DNA of 64,000 nt from assembly GCA_964604705.1 (NCBI GenBank), contig CAZSAP010000001.1, positions 186,001 to 250,000 of the forward strand, in the 5' to 3' direction. The translations under genes were made by a program, and so were the position numbers. How positions within the stretch are numbered: the first letter of the stretch is position 1; the number at the start of each line of letters is the position of its first letter. The notes under the pieces are model-generated. The model saw only the letters and a list, made by a program, of their open reading frames with translations, was not told where the DNA came from and did not search any database. This DNA comes from JAAXVQ01 sp964604705. GTDB lineage: Bacteria; Oederibacteriota; JAAXVQ01. Shown here in pieces: positions 37,038-46,688 of this stretch.

Positions 37038-37661
37038 TCAGCCCAGAGCCACCAAACGCCGATCGGTTAGAATCTCGGTGCTCTTACCGGGTTGCATATA
37101 TCCATTAACGGTTGTTTGCCAACGAACCCTTAGCTTTTTTGCCTGAGCACCAGCACTTGCGAGTATTTTTCCGCGTGTACCAGCCAAAACATATTGATTT
37201 TGTGTTAATTTATAATTAACCAACAACATAACCTCGGTGCCTTTGCTAATCTTGGGATGCCCTGAAAGATGAATCGCATATCCCAACTGATTTTCAAAGT
37301 ATTGATTTTTATTGGCAAATGAAAGAAAATCTTCCACTTTCCCAGCAAAACGATCCACACGATTGACTACGGCATACGTTTTTGAACCTTCGGACACAAC
37401 CTGTTCTTTCAAGAGCATCGAAAACGCTAACTTAAGCTGGTCCCAATAGCGAAACGCCAAATCTTCTATGGTCTCAACCCAAATCTTAATCGTGCCATCT
37501 TTTTTCACCCAACCTTTCAGATAATTATCGTAGCCTGCCGGATTTAATCCAGCATGATCAATAATTTCCTGATGAGCTTTGTCACTAATATATGTATGCT
37601 TCTCTAAATCAACTAAAAATTTTAATTCAACCGGATGGGCACCTTTACCCGATAAAGACAT
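37038..37661 (-). CDS. Conserved hypothetical protein, two-part
   Basis: A 207-residue protein from the ATG at 37661, preceded by AGGGGGAAC; the longer frame lacks a ribosome site. The N-terminal half is helical (DLEKHTYISDKAHQEIIDHAG, EDLAFRYWDQLKLAFSML). The second half is strand-rich (QLGYAIHLSGHPKISKGTEVMLLVNYK, LAGTRGKILAS). There is no signal peptide and no family is recognised. It probably forms a pair with the phosphoesterase-fold gene downstream. Confidence 0.6.
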   Translation of the reverse strand: MSLSGKGAHPVELKFLVDLEKHTYISDKAHQEIIDHAGLNPAGYDNYLKGWVKKDGTIKIWVETIEDLAFRYWDQLKLAFSMLLKEQVVSEGSKTYAVVNRVDRFAGKVEDFLSFANKNQYFENQLGYAIHLSGHPKISKGTEVMLLVNYKLTQNQYVLAGTRGKILASAGAQAKKLRVRWQTTVNGYMQPGKSTEILTDRRLVALG

Positions 37662-37772
37662 AATGTTCCCCCTACTACAAAGTTTCATTAAGCATGACTG
37701 CATTATAACTCAGAGCCGTTATTTCCAGCAATGTAAAACCCGTTCCGATTTTATACTGATATTCAAATTGAT

Positions 37773-38558
37773 TTAGACTGGACGTTCCCATTCTATAAAA
37801 GCATACGCATTATGATTATGAATGCTTTCCATATTTTCACTCTCAACGGTAAACCAGGAAATGCGCGAATCTTTTTGAAGACTTAGAGCGATTTCACGAA
37901 CAATATCTTCAACAAAAGCAGGGTTATCATATGCCCGTTCAGTTACAAATTTTTCATCTTCACGTTTTAGTAACGAATACAAGTCACAAACCGCACAGAT
38001 TTCCACCATTTCAATCAGTTCTTCAATCCAAACCAAACTGGACATTCGTGCCGAAACCGTTACTACCGAACGTTGATTGTGAGCTCCACGTTCACTGATT
38101 TCCTTTGAACATGGACATAGCGTTGTGACCGGAACTTTTACCGTTAATACAAAATCTTTCCGCCCATCACGATGCTGGCTACCCATCATGGTGCAATGGT
38201 ACTCCATCAAGCTCGTAGCTTTGGATACAGGTGCTTGCTTTTCAATAAAATACGGAAAAGACAGTTCTAAATAAGCCGCCTCCGAATCCAAGCGCTCTCT
38301 CATAGCCAACAAAATTTCATCCAAATACCGAATATCAATCTCACGTTGATAATGATTTAGAATTTCTATAAACCGGCTCATATGAGTCCCACGAAACTGC
38401 TCAGGCAATTGCACATAGAGATTTATGTCAGCAACAGTATGTTGTGCTTCATGTGCCCGATCCAATACCGAAATCGGATATTTTATGTTTCTAATCCCAA
38501 CTTTATTTATGCTAATTTTACGATAATCGGGTTGATTCTGAACATCTTTCATTTCCAC
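37773..38558 (-). CDS. folE2: GTP cyclohydrolase IB (FolE2)
   Basis: A 261-residue protein with family signatures: ISINKVGIRNIKYPISVLDR, HTVADINLYVQLP, FRGTHMSRFIEIL and the active-site segment TLCPCSKEISERGAHNQR with the catalytic Cys. It opens GTP to dihydroneopterin triphosphate, the first step of folate (and queuosine precursor) synthesis. The B type replaces zinc-bound FolE in many anaerobes or zinc-limited bacteria. A GTG start at 38558 has AAGGG six bases upstream; an ATG two codons later is possible. Confidence 0.94.
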   Translation of the reverse strand: MEMKDVQNQPDYRKISINKVGIRNIKYPISVLDRAHEAQHTVADINLYVQLPEQFRGTHMSRFIEILNHYQREIDIRYLDEILLAMRERLDSEAAYLELSFPYFIEKQAPVSKATSLMEYHCTMMGSQHRDGRKDFVLTVKVPVTTLCPCSKEISERGAHNQRSVVTVSARMSSLVWIEELIEMVEICAVCDLYSLLKREDEKFVTERAYDNPAFVEDIVREIALSLQKDSRISWFTVESENMESIHNHNAYAFIEWERPV

Positions 38559-38627
38559 ACCATTCCCTTACCCACGACATTTTTAAAGTACCTTCCTACT
38601 AAATCGTCAATCCAAACTTGACGCTGA

Positions 38628-39566
38628 TTATTTTAAATCCGTCACGTGTTCAAAATTTAAGAAATCTTTGATTTTTTCATATGTTTGTCTCGGTGCTTCT
38701 TCCATCAAGAAATGCCCAACATTAGGTACAAACGAAATGGAAAAATAGCTTTGACGCACTGAATCCGTGATCGCCAAAATCTCATGATAATACGGATCGG
38801 TTCCTCCAAACACAATCAACGTGGGCGAATGGACACGTTCGAATAATGCCGAGAAGTCGTAATCATAATTAGCACGTAAAACGGCTAAAAACCCTTTACG
38901 GCCTTCCGATGTTCTTAAGGGCTGATAATATTTTTCAACAACTGTTTCCCATGATGTATACGGCGACCGCCAACCGAAGCGCAACCATTGTCGAAACCAT
39001 GTGTGATTAAGAAAAGCCCAACTCCAGATTTCACCTAACACAGGGAAACGCCACCACCAACCTTTAGGTGCCGATGAAAAGTGTTCCAAGAGCGGAGCCA
39101 GTAGTACCATACGTTTAACCATACCGGGATAATTTGCAGCAAACGCCATAGCTGCATTCGCCCCATAATCGTGCCCGACCAAGTCCACTTCTCTGATTTC
39201 CAATTTATCTAAAAATAATTTTAACGTGAGCGAATATCCATCCGGAGTATACGCCCTTCCTTGCTTCCCAGAATATCCTTGTTCTGGGAAATCCAGAGCA
39301 ATAACTCTATGTTTCTCCCAAGCATACTGCATTAAAGGAGTAAACGATTCAGAATTCATTGAAAAACCATGAAGCAAAAGAACCACCGGGCCGTCGCCTT
39401 TTTCAAAAAAATGAATTGGATGGCCATCAATTACAACGAACTCACCGCGCGGCATGTCTTCATTTTTAATTGCCGAGGTAGGTGTTAATAGCATGTTAAC
39501 CCAAATCCCCATGCCAATCAACAATCCGCCCCATAGTCCAAGACGTATCCAACGTATCCAATTCAC
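38628..39566 (-). CDS. Membrane-anchored alpha/beta hydrolase with Asp nucleophile
   Basis: A 312-residue protein with an N-terminal membrane helix (residues 8-27), then an alpha/beta hydrolase domain. The oxyanion region is LLLHGFSMN. The nucleophile elbow is GHDYG with Asp133, as in epoxide hydrolases and haloalkane/haloacetate dehalogenases rather than Ser esterases. GGTDPYYH and VGHFLMEEAP supply the acid and His. It probably acts outside the inner membrane on an epoxide or halogenated carbon compound, which is inferred from the Asp. Confidence 0.85.
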   Translation of the reverse strand: MNWIRWIRLGLWGGLLIGMGIWVNMLLTPTSAIKNEDMPRGEFVVIDGHPIHFFEKGDGPVVLLLHGFSMNSESFTPLMQYAWEKHRVIALDFPEQGYSGKQGRAYTPDGYSLTLKLFLDKLEIREVDLVGHDYGANAAMAFAANYPGMVKRMVLLAPLLEHFSSAPKGWWWRFPVLGEIWSWAFLNHTWFRQWLRFGWRSPYTSWETVVEKYYQPLRTSEGRKGFLAVLRANYDYDFSALFERVHSPTLIVFGGTDPYYHEILAITDSVRQSYFSISFVPNVGHFLMEEAPRQTYEKIKDFLNFEHVTDLK

Positions 39567-39773
39567 TGTTTTAAAACCTCATTTATACTTCCCGGGCGCA
39601 AACCCCAAAGCGGTGTATTTCATTTCCCATTAAAATCAAAAAATGTGTTTACCATTTAAACGAAACAAACGTTTCAAAAAAATGCATAAAACGAATTTGT
39701 TATAAAACCCACTTTGTAACATTCACCTTTTTCCTCTTAACAAGCCGAATTGCATACTTCCATTACAGACGCA

Positions 39774-40913
39774 CTACAGACAGATAATTTTTCCATAGAG
39801 ATCCGCTACCGCTTCCGCACTTTGCAAAAGTCCAAATCGTTTATGAACATCCAGCCAACCCGCTCTCCCAACACGCTTGCGCAAAAAGTCCGATTGCATG
39901 TAACGATTTAAAACTTGAGCAAGCTGTTCTGAATTCCCAGGTTCAAATAGATCGCCATTTTTTCCAGCATTAATAATTTCAGGAACCCCCCCCGAAGCCG
40001 AACCAATGACCGGACACCCCATAGACATCGCTTCAATTACCACCATTCCAAATGATTCGAACGTTGACGCACAAACAAAAATATCAAAACTACGCATAAC
40101 TTCAGGCATATCTGTACGATAGGAAATAAAATGAACCCGTTTGCATAATTTCGCCATCGAAACCTGTTCACGAATTCGGGATAGATAAACCTGTTCCTGT
40201 TCCCCAACGGCCTTTCCAACCAAAAGCAAGTGCCACGTCGGATTATTTTTAGCGATTTTTAAAAACGCTTCGATGATTAAATGAGGTCCTTTACCTTCAT
40301 TCATCCGACCAGCAAACCCCACAATTTTTGCAGTTCGCGGTAATTTTAACTCCGTCTTCAATACACCTGGTTTAACACGCCGTGAATTCCAACGTTCATC
40401 GAGATCGATTCCATTATAAATCGTAACAATCTTTTCGGCTTTTATATTAACTGTCTTCATCAAATTAGTTTCCACCAATTTCGAAACCGCAACTACTTTA
40501 TCTGTATGTTTATATACCCATGTATGAAAAGGATCGCGTTTGGATTGGGTCGAATAGACATGTTTGGTTAAGACCAACGGAATGGAACCCGCCATCGCCG
40601 ATGCAATGATACAATTGGATAAATCTTTGGACCAATGAGCGTGAATGACTTGAATTTTCTCACGACGTAAAAAAAGAGCCAATGCCAAAATAGCTTTGGG
40701 GTCAAAATACCCATTCATGTTTGTTTGCAAAACTGGTACATCGAGCATTTTCCCAGTTGATTCAACGACAGACTCAGGCCGTGCCATCAACCAAGTCGGA
40801 TGTCCCAACCGAATAAGCTGTTGGGCTAAAACCGGCGGAATCAATTCACGACCGCCAACGCCCGGAGATGAAATAATCTGGAGATTACGTATGGATGGAT
40901 TTACGATCCGCAA
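39774..40913 (-). CDS. GT4-family glycosyltransferase
   Basis: A 379-residue GT-B fold enzyme. The N-terminal Gly-rich acceptor region is SSPGVGGRELIP. The C-terminal donor domain has VGFAGRMNEGKGPHLIIEAF and the EX7E motif region ESFGMVVIEAMSMGCPVIG (Glu spaced by seven), then GGVPEII and GDLFEPGN. It transfers a sugar from a nucleotide donor, probably to a cell-surface glycan. The start is a TTG at 40913, seven bases after GAGGAG, so the gene overlaps the upstream gene by 29 bases. Confidence 0.9.
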   Translation of the reverse strand: MRIVNPSIRNLQIISSPGVGGRELIPPVLAQQLIRLGHPTWLMARPESVVESTGKMLDVPVLQTNMNGYFDPKAILALALFLRREKIQVIHAHWSKDLSNCIIASAMAGSIPLVLTKHVYSTQSKRDPFHTWVYKHTDKVVAVSKLVETNLMKTVNIKAEKIVTIYNGIDLDERWNSRRVKPGVLKTELKLPRTAKIVGFAGRMNEGKGPHLIIEAFLKIAKNNPTWHLLLVGKAVGEQEQVYLSRIREQVSMAKLCKRVHFISYRTDMPEVMRSFDIFVCASTFESFGMVVIEAMSMGCPVIGSASGGVPEIINAGKNGDLFEPGNSEQLAQVLNRYMQSDFLRKRVGRAGWLDVHKRFGLLQSAEAVADLYGKIICL

Positions 40914-41673
40914 TGAGAGGCTCCTCAGGGCCCTCGGCTTCAGGATGGATCGCTGCCAACTCTGCTGGCATAGGGCCTTCAGGTTCTAACAGTTGCATTG
41001 AAACTTCGGCTTCATCCTCAAGTCTAGGATATTTTTTTGAATTTTCAGGCATCAAAACATGTTCGGCATCGGGTCCTTGGTTTTTGAACTGCAAATCTTC
41101 TCTTTGGACCCTGACATTCCGCTGATCTATTTTTTTATTTATAAGAATCCGACACGATGTACAAAACTGTTGTTCTTTTTCATCCAAATGCCATAGTGAA
41201 GTTCCATCGAGCATAATACATTTTTTTTGCTGGCAAATAAGTCCAAGCGCCCTACCCACTTGGAACATTGATTCTGTCACAGCTCGTCTTAAAAACAACT
41301 CACGTTTTTGATTTTTTTTATAAAACTCTTCTCTTAGTCGAGCCAACGCTAACACAGCCGCGCCATGTTCTGAATCGCTAAGACCAAAAACAAAACTTTT
41401 ATCACCATAAAACATGTCCGAATCGACTATCCCTAATACAGCAAGCAAACTTTCACGTTTCCGACCTATTGCCATGGTCAATAAATCCTTGGCACTGAAT
41501 TGTCGGCGTTCATCTGAATACGCAGACGTTTCAGGTTCTTCCGAACGTCCAATGCGAACATGAACGCCATACAATTTGCGTAAAGCAACTGCAATCTCCT
41601 CTAAAATATCAACCAAAACCTTTCCAATCGGCAGTAACAATATCTCCCGCTGAACCATTTTGGCTTTTTGCAT
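40885..41673 (-). CDS. Archaemetzincin-like protein lacking catalytic residues
   Basis: A 262-residue protein. Residues about 70-120 match archaemetzincin (LLAVLGIVDSDMFY, SFVFGLSD, AVLALARLREEFY). The active-site helix region reads ESMFQVGRALGLIC (134-147), where the family has HELGH..GL.H. The zinc His is Phe137, the catalytic Glu is Gln138, the second His is Arg141, and the third His is lost. The family's structural Cys set remains (C147-x4-C152-x-M154 and C171-x2-C174). It is therefore probably a catalytically dead zinc-ribbon-retaining relative. An acidic Pro/Glu-rich tail of about 60 residues follows. Role unknown; it overlaps the glycosyltransferase gene. Confidence 0.78.
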   Translation of the reverse strand: MQKAKMVQREILLLPIGKVLVDILEEIAVALRKLYGVHVRIGRSEEPETSAYSDERRQFSAKDLLTMAIGRKRESLLAVLGIVDSDMFYGDKSFVFGLSDSEHGAAVLALARLREEFYKKNQKRELFLRRAVTESMFQVGRALGLICQQKKCIMLDGTSLWHLDEKEQQFCTSCRILINKKIDQRNVRVQREDLQFKNQGPDAEHVLMPENSKKYPRLEDEAEVSMQLLEPEGPMPAELAAIHPEAEGPEEPLIADRKSIHT

Positions 41674-41714
41674 GTCCCCCCCAGAACGTTCTATATTTCA
41701 GTGTAATCCCAGGT

Positions 41715-42275
41715 TCAATCTTTCAGTCGTCGTTCACGTGTTCGGCGCTCGTTATCTCGGCGATCACGTTTCCGTCTTTCAAACGGAACATACAAAATCA
41801 TTCTCCGCCGATCTTCAAACCTTCGTTCCAAAGCTCGGCGTTCCGCTGCACGTCGGTCATGCAACATCATAAGCGCTTTTGGACGAATTGCTCGAAATAT
41901 TAAATAATGACTCAAAGCTGACACACCCAAGAGAATTAGATCTCCCGCTTCTATTTGTTGTTTAGCAAACCACTCCTTCAGACCAAACCCTACAGGCCAA
42001 AATCGTTGACGTTTATAGGTCTTCCCCTTCTTGCCTTCTGCTTTTCGTTGATGACAACGAAACAAAACCGGTTCCTCATTGTCTCCACTAATGTTGATCA
42101 TGACCACTTTAATTAGATCATCTTGTTGAAAACAATAGGAAGGAATATCCATATTGGACAAATTTAGATAACCATCTTTAATTTCCGTTGGAGAGAGCCG
42201 ATTTTCAAACACGCTGTCAGGTAATACTTCTTCACGAAAAATAACCTGACTCCAAAATTGTTTAACTTTATGCAT
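41715..42275 (-). CDS. Hypothetical protein with an Arg-rich ERR-repeat tail
   Basis: A 186-residue protein with TAGGAG nine bases before the ATG. The central part (RFWPVGFGLKEWF..., GDLILLGVS) resembles a small beta barrel, faintly like B3/AbrB DNA-binding folds. The last 45 residues are built from RR-rich units (DRRAAERRALERR, ERRKRDRRDNERRTRERR), strongly basic with alternating acidic residues. It may bind nucleic acid or membrane. No family is recognised. Confidence 0.65.
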   Translation of the reverse strand: MHKVKQFWSQVIFREEVLPDSVFENRLSPTEIKDGYLNLSNMDIPSYCFQQDDLIKVVMINISGDNEEPVLFRCHQRKAEGKKGKTYKRQRFWPVGFGLKEWFAKQQIEAGDLILLGVSALSHYLIFRAIRPKALMMLHDRRAAERRALERRFEDRRRMILYVPFERRKRDRRDNERRTRERRLKD

Positions 42276-42330
42276 AATTCACAGCTCCTATTTCAGGTTG
42301 ATTCATAAAGTGATTACGTGGCATTATTAA

Positions 42331-43989
42331 TTATACTTTAAATTCCACAACCAGATCTTTGACTTTAAGCGCGTCTTCAGCCAGTCTTTGAATGGATGTG
42401 GTAATCTGCTCAAGTGACGCTGTTTGCTCTTGGACAGATGCCGCCATGGTTTGAGCCGCTGTAAAATTACTGTTGCCTAAAGCCTGGACTTTCCTAACGC
42501 GTTTCAGCATTTCCTTTAAAGCTTCACTTTGCTTGTTCAATTCAGTAGAAATTCCAACGGAAACTGAGGCGGAGCGATTCGCCGTTTCCATAATTTCTTC
42601 CAAGGATGTACCTGCCATATGAATAGTATCTCGACCACTCTGCACAGCTTGTGATCCTTGCCGTGTAGCTTCCGCGGTCTCGCGCGTTTCAATTTGAATT
42701 TGTGTAATTAAGCTTTGGATCTGTTGCGAGGCTCCTGCAGCATTTTCAGCAAGCTTCCGCACTTCTTCTGCTACTACCGAAAATCCCCGCCCGGTTTCCC
42801 CTGCACGGGCAGCTTCAATCGCAGCGTTAAGTGAGAGCAAGTTGGTTTGTGAGGCTATCCCTTGAATGGTTTCAACAAAACCCGCTATATCGGCTAAAGA
42901 AGTGCTTAAATGACGCATCCGTTCTTCGATTACATCCATACTTTGAGCAATACCATTGATTTTCTCAACAGACTCTTGAACGGTTTCGCCTCCCCGTCTG
43001 GAAACATTTTTTGTTTCTTCAAAAACCTCAGTTGATTTTTCTGCTTTATGATTAATTTCCAATAAAGTGGTGGCGACCCGATCAATCGAAGTAGTGGTTG
43101 CCGACGTTTCTTCCTCTTGTTTCTGCAAATCATGTGTGAAGGTTTGAACCGTTGAATTGATTTCATCGGCAGTTGCATTCAATTCTTGAGCAGTGGATGA
43201 TAACTCTTCCAAGGATGTGGACATTTGATCAATCAACCCCAAGGTGCTCGCAACGATTTTCTGAACATTTTCCATAAAACTATTGAACCATTTAGCCAAT
43301 TCTCCCAACTCATCATCTCGATGAGTTTCCAAGCGCCGAGTTAAATCCGCTTTACGTGATGCAATATCGCGCATGACAATCAAAAGTTTGTTAATAGGAT
43401 TCATAATCAATTGTGTAAAATAATTGACCGCCAACCAACCTAATCCGAGACCAATTAAAAACACTATCATTAATTGCCAAAACATTCTCCATTGCATAGA
43501 ATATAAACTCTGCATAGACAAACCGACATGAACCGAACCCAACTTAACATCCTCTTTATCATTTTCAGCAAACACGGCTGATTCAAGATCATAAATGCGT
43601 TGTCCACCCGCTAAATCGAACTGCCTCACCACAATCTCATCTTTAACAGACGTTTTCACAATTATGCCGGATTCAAATTTCAAATCGGCAGCACCGTTTT
43701 GAGCCACCGGTTTCCCTTCTTGATCTAACACCATAGACCAACTTATATCGGGTTCTTTCATAATGCTATCAACCAGTTCAAACAACATGTCCTTTTCAGA
43801 AGCAGAAAGAAATTTATGACTATTGTAAGCTAAATTACGAGTTAATGCTCGACCGCGTTCTAAAAATTCAGTTTTTAAATAAGTCTGTTGATAATAGTAG
43901 CTTAAAAACAAACTTATCAAAAACGCGACAATGATAAACGGAAAAATAAAAACAATGATTGTACGTTTCAAACTGCTATTTTTAGTCAT
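42331..43989 (-). CDS. Methyl-accepting chemotaxis protein (second of two)
   Basis: A 552-residue receptor from the ATG at 43989, eight bases after GAGAGG. Membrane helices at about 12-32 and 170-195 flank a periplasmic Cache-like region with ISWSMVLDQEGKPVAQNG. A HAMP domain follows, then a long coiled coil with the signalling tip IASQTNLLSLNAAIEAARAG and FSVVAEEVRKLAENA. The chain ends in VVEFKV, without a CheR-tethering pentapeptide. It is very similar to the receptor at 44925 and follows its own binding-protein gene by 24 bases, so the binding protein probably presents ligand to it. Confidence 0.92.
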   Translation of the reverse strand: MTKNSSLKRTIIVFIFPFIIVAFLISLFLSYYYQQTYLKTEFLERGRALTRNLAYNSHKFLSASEKDMLFELVDSIMKEPDISWSMVLDQEGKPVAQNGAADLKFESGIIVKTSVKDEIVVRQFDLAGGQRIYDLESAVFAENDKEDVKLGSVHVGLSMQSLYSMQWRMFWQLMIVFLIGLGLGWLAVNYFTQLIMNPINKLLIVMRDIASRKADLTRRLETHRDDELGELAKWFNSFMENVQKIVASTLGLIDQMSTSLEELSSTAQELNATADEINSTVQTFTHDLQKQEEETSATTTSIDRVATTLLEINHKAEKSTEVFEETKNVSRRGGETVQESVEKINGIAQSMDVIEERMRHLSTSLADIAGFVETIQGIASQTNLLSLNAAIEAARAGETGRGFSVVAEEVRKLAENAAGASQQIQSLITQIQIETRETAEATRQGSQAVQSGRDTIHMAGTSLEEIMETANRSASVSVGISTELNKQSEALKEMLKRVRKVQALGNSNFTAAQTMAASVQEQTASLEQITTSIQRLAEDALKVKDLVVEFKV

Positions 43990-44013
43990 ATCCAATCCTC
44001 TCGTCCAAGCTCA

Positions 44014-44910
44014 TTATCGCACAAACTGAACATCCGTAACCTTAGATAGTTCTACATTTAATTGTCTCTGTGTTACTTCATTGACAAATACCACGATTTT
44101 TTTAGGCGTCTCCACCTTCCCACTCACCCCGTCGGTTATCACTTTTGCAACCAATTCGGACGCTTGTCGACCAACATCCGAGTAGTCAACCGAAAAAGCA
44201 GAAAGCGCTCCAGCTTTTACATGAAATACCGATAAACCAATAAAAGGTATTTTCTGATTCTGAGAGTGTTCAATGGTCTTTCCAACCATCATGGGTTGTG
44301 CCACCATATTATCTACAACAGACCATATGGCATCAACTTTATCCTTGGTTAAATTCGAAAGCGCTCCTGAAATCTCCGACGGATTTTCAATAGCAATTGG
44401 AATAAGCATCATATTGAACTGGCCAATCGTTTCACGAGCTTGAGCAATGGCTTTTTTTGAAAAATTCGGATTATATAGAACACCCACCCGTTTAACGCCC
44501 GGAAGCATTTTAGAAATCCTCGAAAATTGTTCCGTAGGTGGAATTTGTATTACAATGCCTGAAACTTTCTTGCCTTGAAAATCAACCGGTTCCAATACCA
44601 TCGCGTACACAATCGGAAGCGAAAGAGAAATATTTTTAACCGCATTTACTGCGTCGGTTCCGAAAGCCAAAACAGCTTCCGGTCGAACATTTTGTACCGC
44701 TTCCAGAATAGGAGCGGTTTTTGTTGCATCCCCTTCTAAATTGATTACTACCGCATTAAACCGACCATCATGTTCAAACCCCTTCAAAGCTTCTTGATAG
44801 GGTGCTAAAGTACGACTCACAACAACTACCACTTCCCCCCCTTGACTCCAAACTGAGGAGACGACGAAGAACAAACATACGTATAGTAAGATGTTTCGAA
44901 TCTTCATCAC
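44014..44910 (-). CDS. Periplasmic ABC-type substrate-binding protein (PF04392-like), second copy
   Basis: A 298-residue protein with a signal peptide (to about VWSQ). It has a two-lobe binding-protein plan: VVVVSRTLAPYQEALKGF, LAFGTDAV, VGVLYNPNFSKKA, IWSVVDNMV, GLSVFHVKAGALSAFSVDYSDVGRQ. This matches the ABC_sub_bind family that includes amino-acid-related binders. No permease or ATPase gene is near, and chemoreceptor genes lie on both sides. A GTG start at 44910 with AAAGG upstream is used. Confidence 0.85.
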   Translation of the reverse strand: MMKIRNILLYVCLFFVVSSVWSQGGEVVVVVSRTLAPYQEALKGFEHDGRFNAVVINLEGDATKTAPILEAVQNVRPEAVLAFGTDAVNAVKNISLSLPIVYAMVLEPVDFQGKKVSGIVIQIPPTEQFSRISKMLPGVKRVGVLYNPNFSKKAIAQARETIGQFNMMLIPIAIENPSEISGALSNLTKDKVDAIWSVVDNMVAQPMMVGKTIEHSQNQKIPFIGLSVFHVKAGALSAFSVDYSDVGRQASELVAKVITDGVSGKVETPKKIVVFVNEVTQRQLNVELSKVTDVQFVR

Positions 44911-44924
44911 ACAAGGGCCTTTCT

Positions 44925-46688
44925 TTAATCAACCTTAAACTTCACAACCAAATTTTTAACTTTTAACGCATCTTCCGCTAAACGTTGAATAGCCATGGTG
45001 ATTTGTTCCAATGAAGCCGTCTGTTCTTGTACCGACGCAGCCATCGTCTGTGCCGCGGTAAAATTATTTTTCCCTAAGGACTGAACATTCCTGACCCTTC
45101 TCAGCATATCTTTTAACACATCCGATTGTTGTATTAAAGCACGCGAAATTTCCGTTGAAATGACCGCAGATTGATTAGCTGTTTGCAATATCTTATCGAG
45201 CGATTCCCCAGCTTGATAAATAGTATCCCTTCCCTTTTGAACAGCTTGCGTTCCTTCACGTGTGGCATCTGCCGTTTCACGAGTTTCTGTTTGTATTTGC
45301 ACAATCAGCGTTTGAATTTGTTGCGAGGCATTGGCTGCATTTTCAGCCAATTTACGAACCTCTTCAGCAACAACCGAGAAACCTCGGCCTGCATCACCTG
45401 CCCGAGCCGCTTCTATGGCGGCATTAAGGGAGAGCAAATTCGTCTGCGAGGCAATCCCTTGGATGCTTTCAACAAACCCAGCAATATCCGCCAACGAACC
45501 TCGTAAGTGTTTCATGCGTTCTTCAATAGCGTTCATATTTTCAGCAATGCTGTTAATTTTATGTACGGATTGCTGAACCGTTTCACCACCGCGCTGCGAA
45601 ACCGCTTTGGTTTCCTCAAAGGTTCGCGATGCCATCTCCGCCTCGTGGGTAATCGAGAGCAACTTCGTAGCAACCCCATCAATCATTGTGGTCGCGACAG
45701 ATGTTTCATCTTCTTGTTTTTGCAAATCATGTGTAAAGGTTTGTACCGTAGAGTTAATTTCATCCGCCGTTGCATTTAGTTCCTCAGCAGTAGACGACAA
45801 CTCCTCCAGCGCCGATGTCATTTGATCAATCAACCGAACAGTACTCCGAACAATTTTCTGAATGTTTTCAATGAAACTATTAAATGAGTGAGCCAATTCG
45901 CCCAGCTCATCATCTCTTCGAATATCAAGACGTGCTGTTAAATCACCTTCGCGAGCAGCAATATCTTTCATCAAATTCGCCAAACGGCTGATGGTATTTA
46001 TTATGGGGTGAATGACATTCCGTAAAAAGTACAACAAACCCACTGCCAGTGCTGCCAAAAAGATTAAGATCATTTGAAAAATAATCTTTTGCTGGACATG
46101 TTTAAAACGATCATAAGAAACGCCAAGATGAATCACACCTATTTTGGTATCAGCCGAACTTAAATTATCACTTTTCGAACTATCTTCGACAGTATTTGCA
46201 TTAACATCCCCGAGCAAACCCAATTCCAAGGCCGAACCCGAAGAAGTTTGAGCGGTTTCCTTAGGACGTAAAATCTCAATTTGGATATCCATCACAGCTT
46301 CGCCATTTTTTAATCGATATTCTTTTACCCAAATCGGCAAACCTGAATGTGTTTTAGAAAGCTCACCCACTTCCCAAATATGGTCTGCCGGTTTTTTTTC
46401 AGCCATTGGATTTCCATTTGCATCTAAAACCGTAGCCCAACGAATATCTTCACTTTTCATAATATTATCAATCAGTTCAGATATCTTCCCGCGATCCTGA
46501 TTTTGTAATGGTTTTTTGCAATTCGACGCAAGATTTCGTGCCAGAGCTTCGCCGCGTCGTTGAAATTCGCTTTTTTGGTAATAACGCTGATAGAAAAAAA
46601 CGGAGAGAAAATTAAAAAGTAAAATTGCAGAAACAAAAACAAGAACAAACTGAAAAATATTACGGCTTAAATTTTGTTGTTTAGGCAT
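44925..46688 (-). CDS. Methyl-accepting chemotaxis protein (first of two)
   Basis: A 587-residue receptor with the same plan as the one at 42331: a membrane helix at about 13-33, a periplasmic Cache-like domain (RWATVLDANGNPMAEKK), a membrane helix near 205-225, HAMP, and the signalling tip with IASQTNLLSLNAAIEAARAG and AEEVRKLAENA. It differs by an extra stretch of about 30 low-complexity residues before the second helix (QTSSGSALELG...SADTKIG). AAGGAC precedes the ATG. It sits between the two binding-protein genes and 14 bases before the second. Confidence 0.92.
   Translation of the reverse strand: MPKQQNLSRNIFQFVLVFVSAILLFNFLSVFFYQRYYQKSEFQRRGEALARNLASNCKKPLQNQDRGKISELIDNIMKSEDIRWATVLDANGNPMAEKKPADHIWEVGELSKTHSGLPIWVKEYRLKNGEAVMDIQIEILRPKETAQTSSGSALELGLLGDVNANTVEDSSKSDNLSSADTKIGVIHLGVSYDRFKHVQQKIIFQMILIFLAALAVGLLYFLRNVIHPIINTISRLANLMKDIAAREGDLTARLDIRRDDELGELAHSFNSFIENIQKIVRSTVRLIDQMTSALEELSSTAEELNATADEINSTVQTFTHDLQKQEDETSVATTMIDGVATKLLSITHEAEMASRTFEETKAVSQRGGETVQQSVHKINSIAENMNAIEERMKHLRGSLADIAGFVESIQGIASQTNLLSLNAAIEAARAGDAGRGFSVVAEEVRKLAENAANASQQIQTLIVQIQTETRETADATREGTQAVQKGRDTIYQAGESLDKILQTANQSAVISTEISRALIQQSDVLKDMLRRVRNVQSLGKNNFTAAQTMAASVQEQTASLEQITMAIQRLAEDALKVKNLVVKFKVD

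Noticed and set aside
39662..39675. GAAAC/GTTTC palindrome upstream of the alpha/beta hydrolase
   Set aside because: Only five-base arms in an A/T-rich region, and the T-run is on the wrong side for a terminator.
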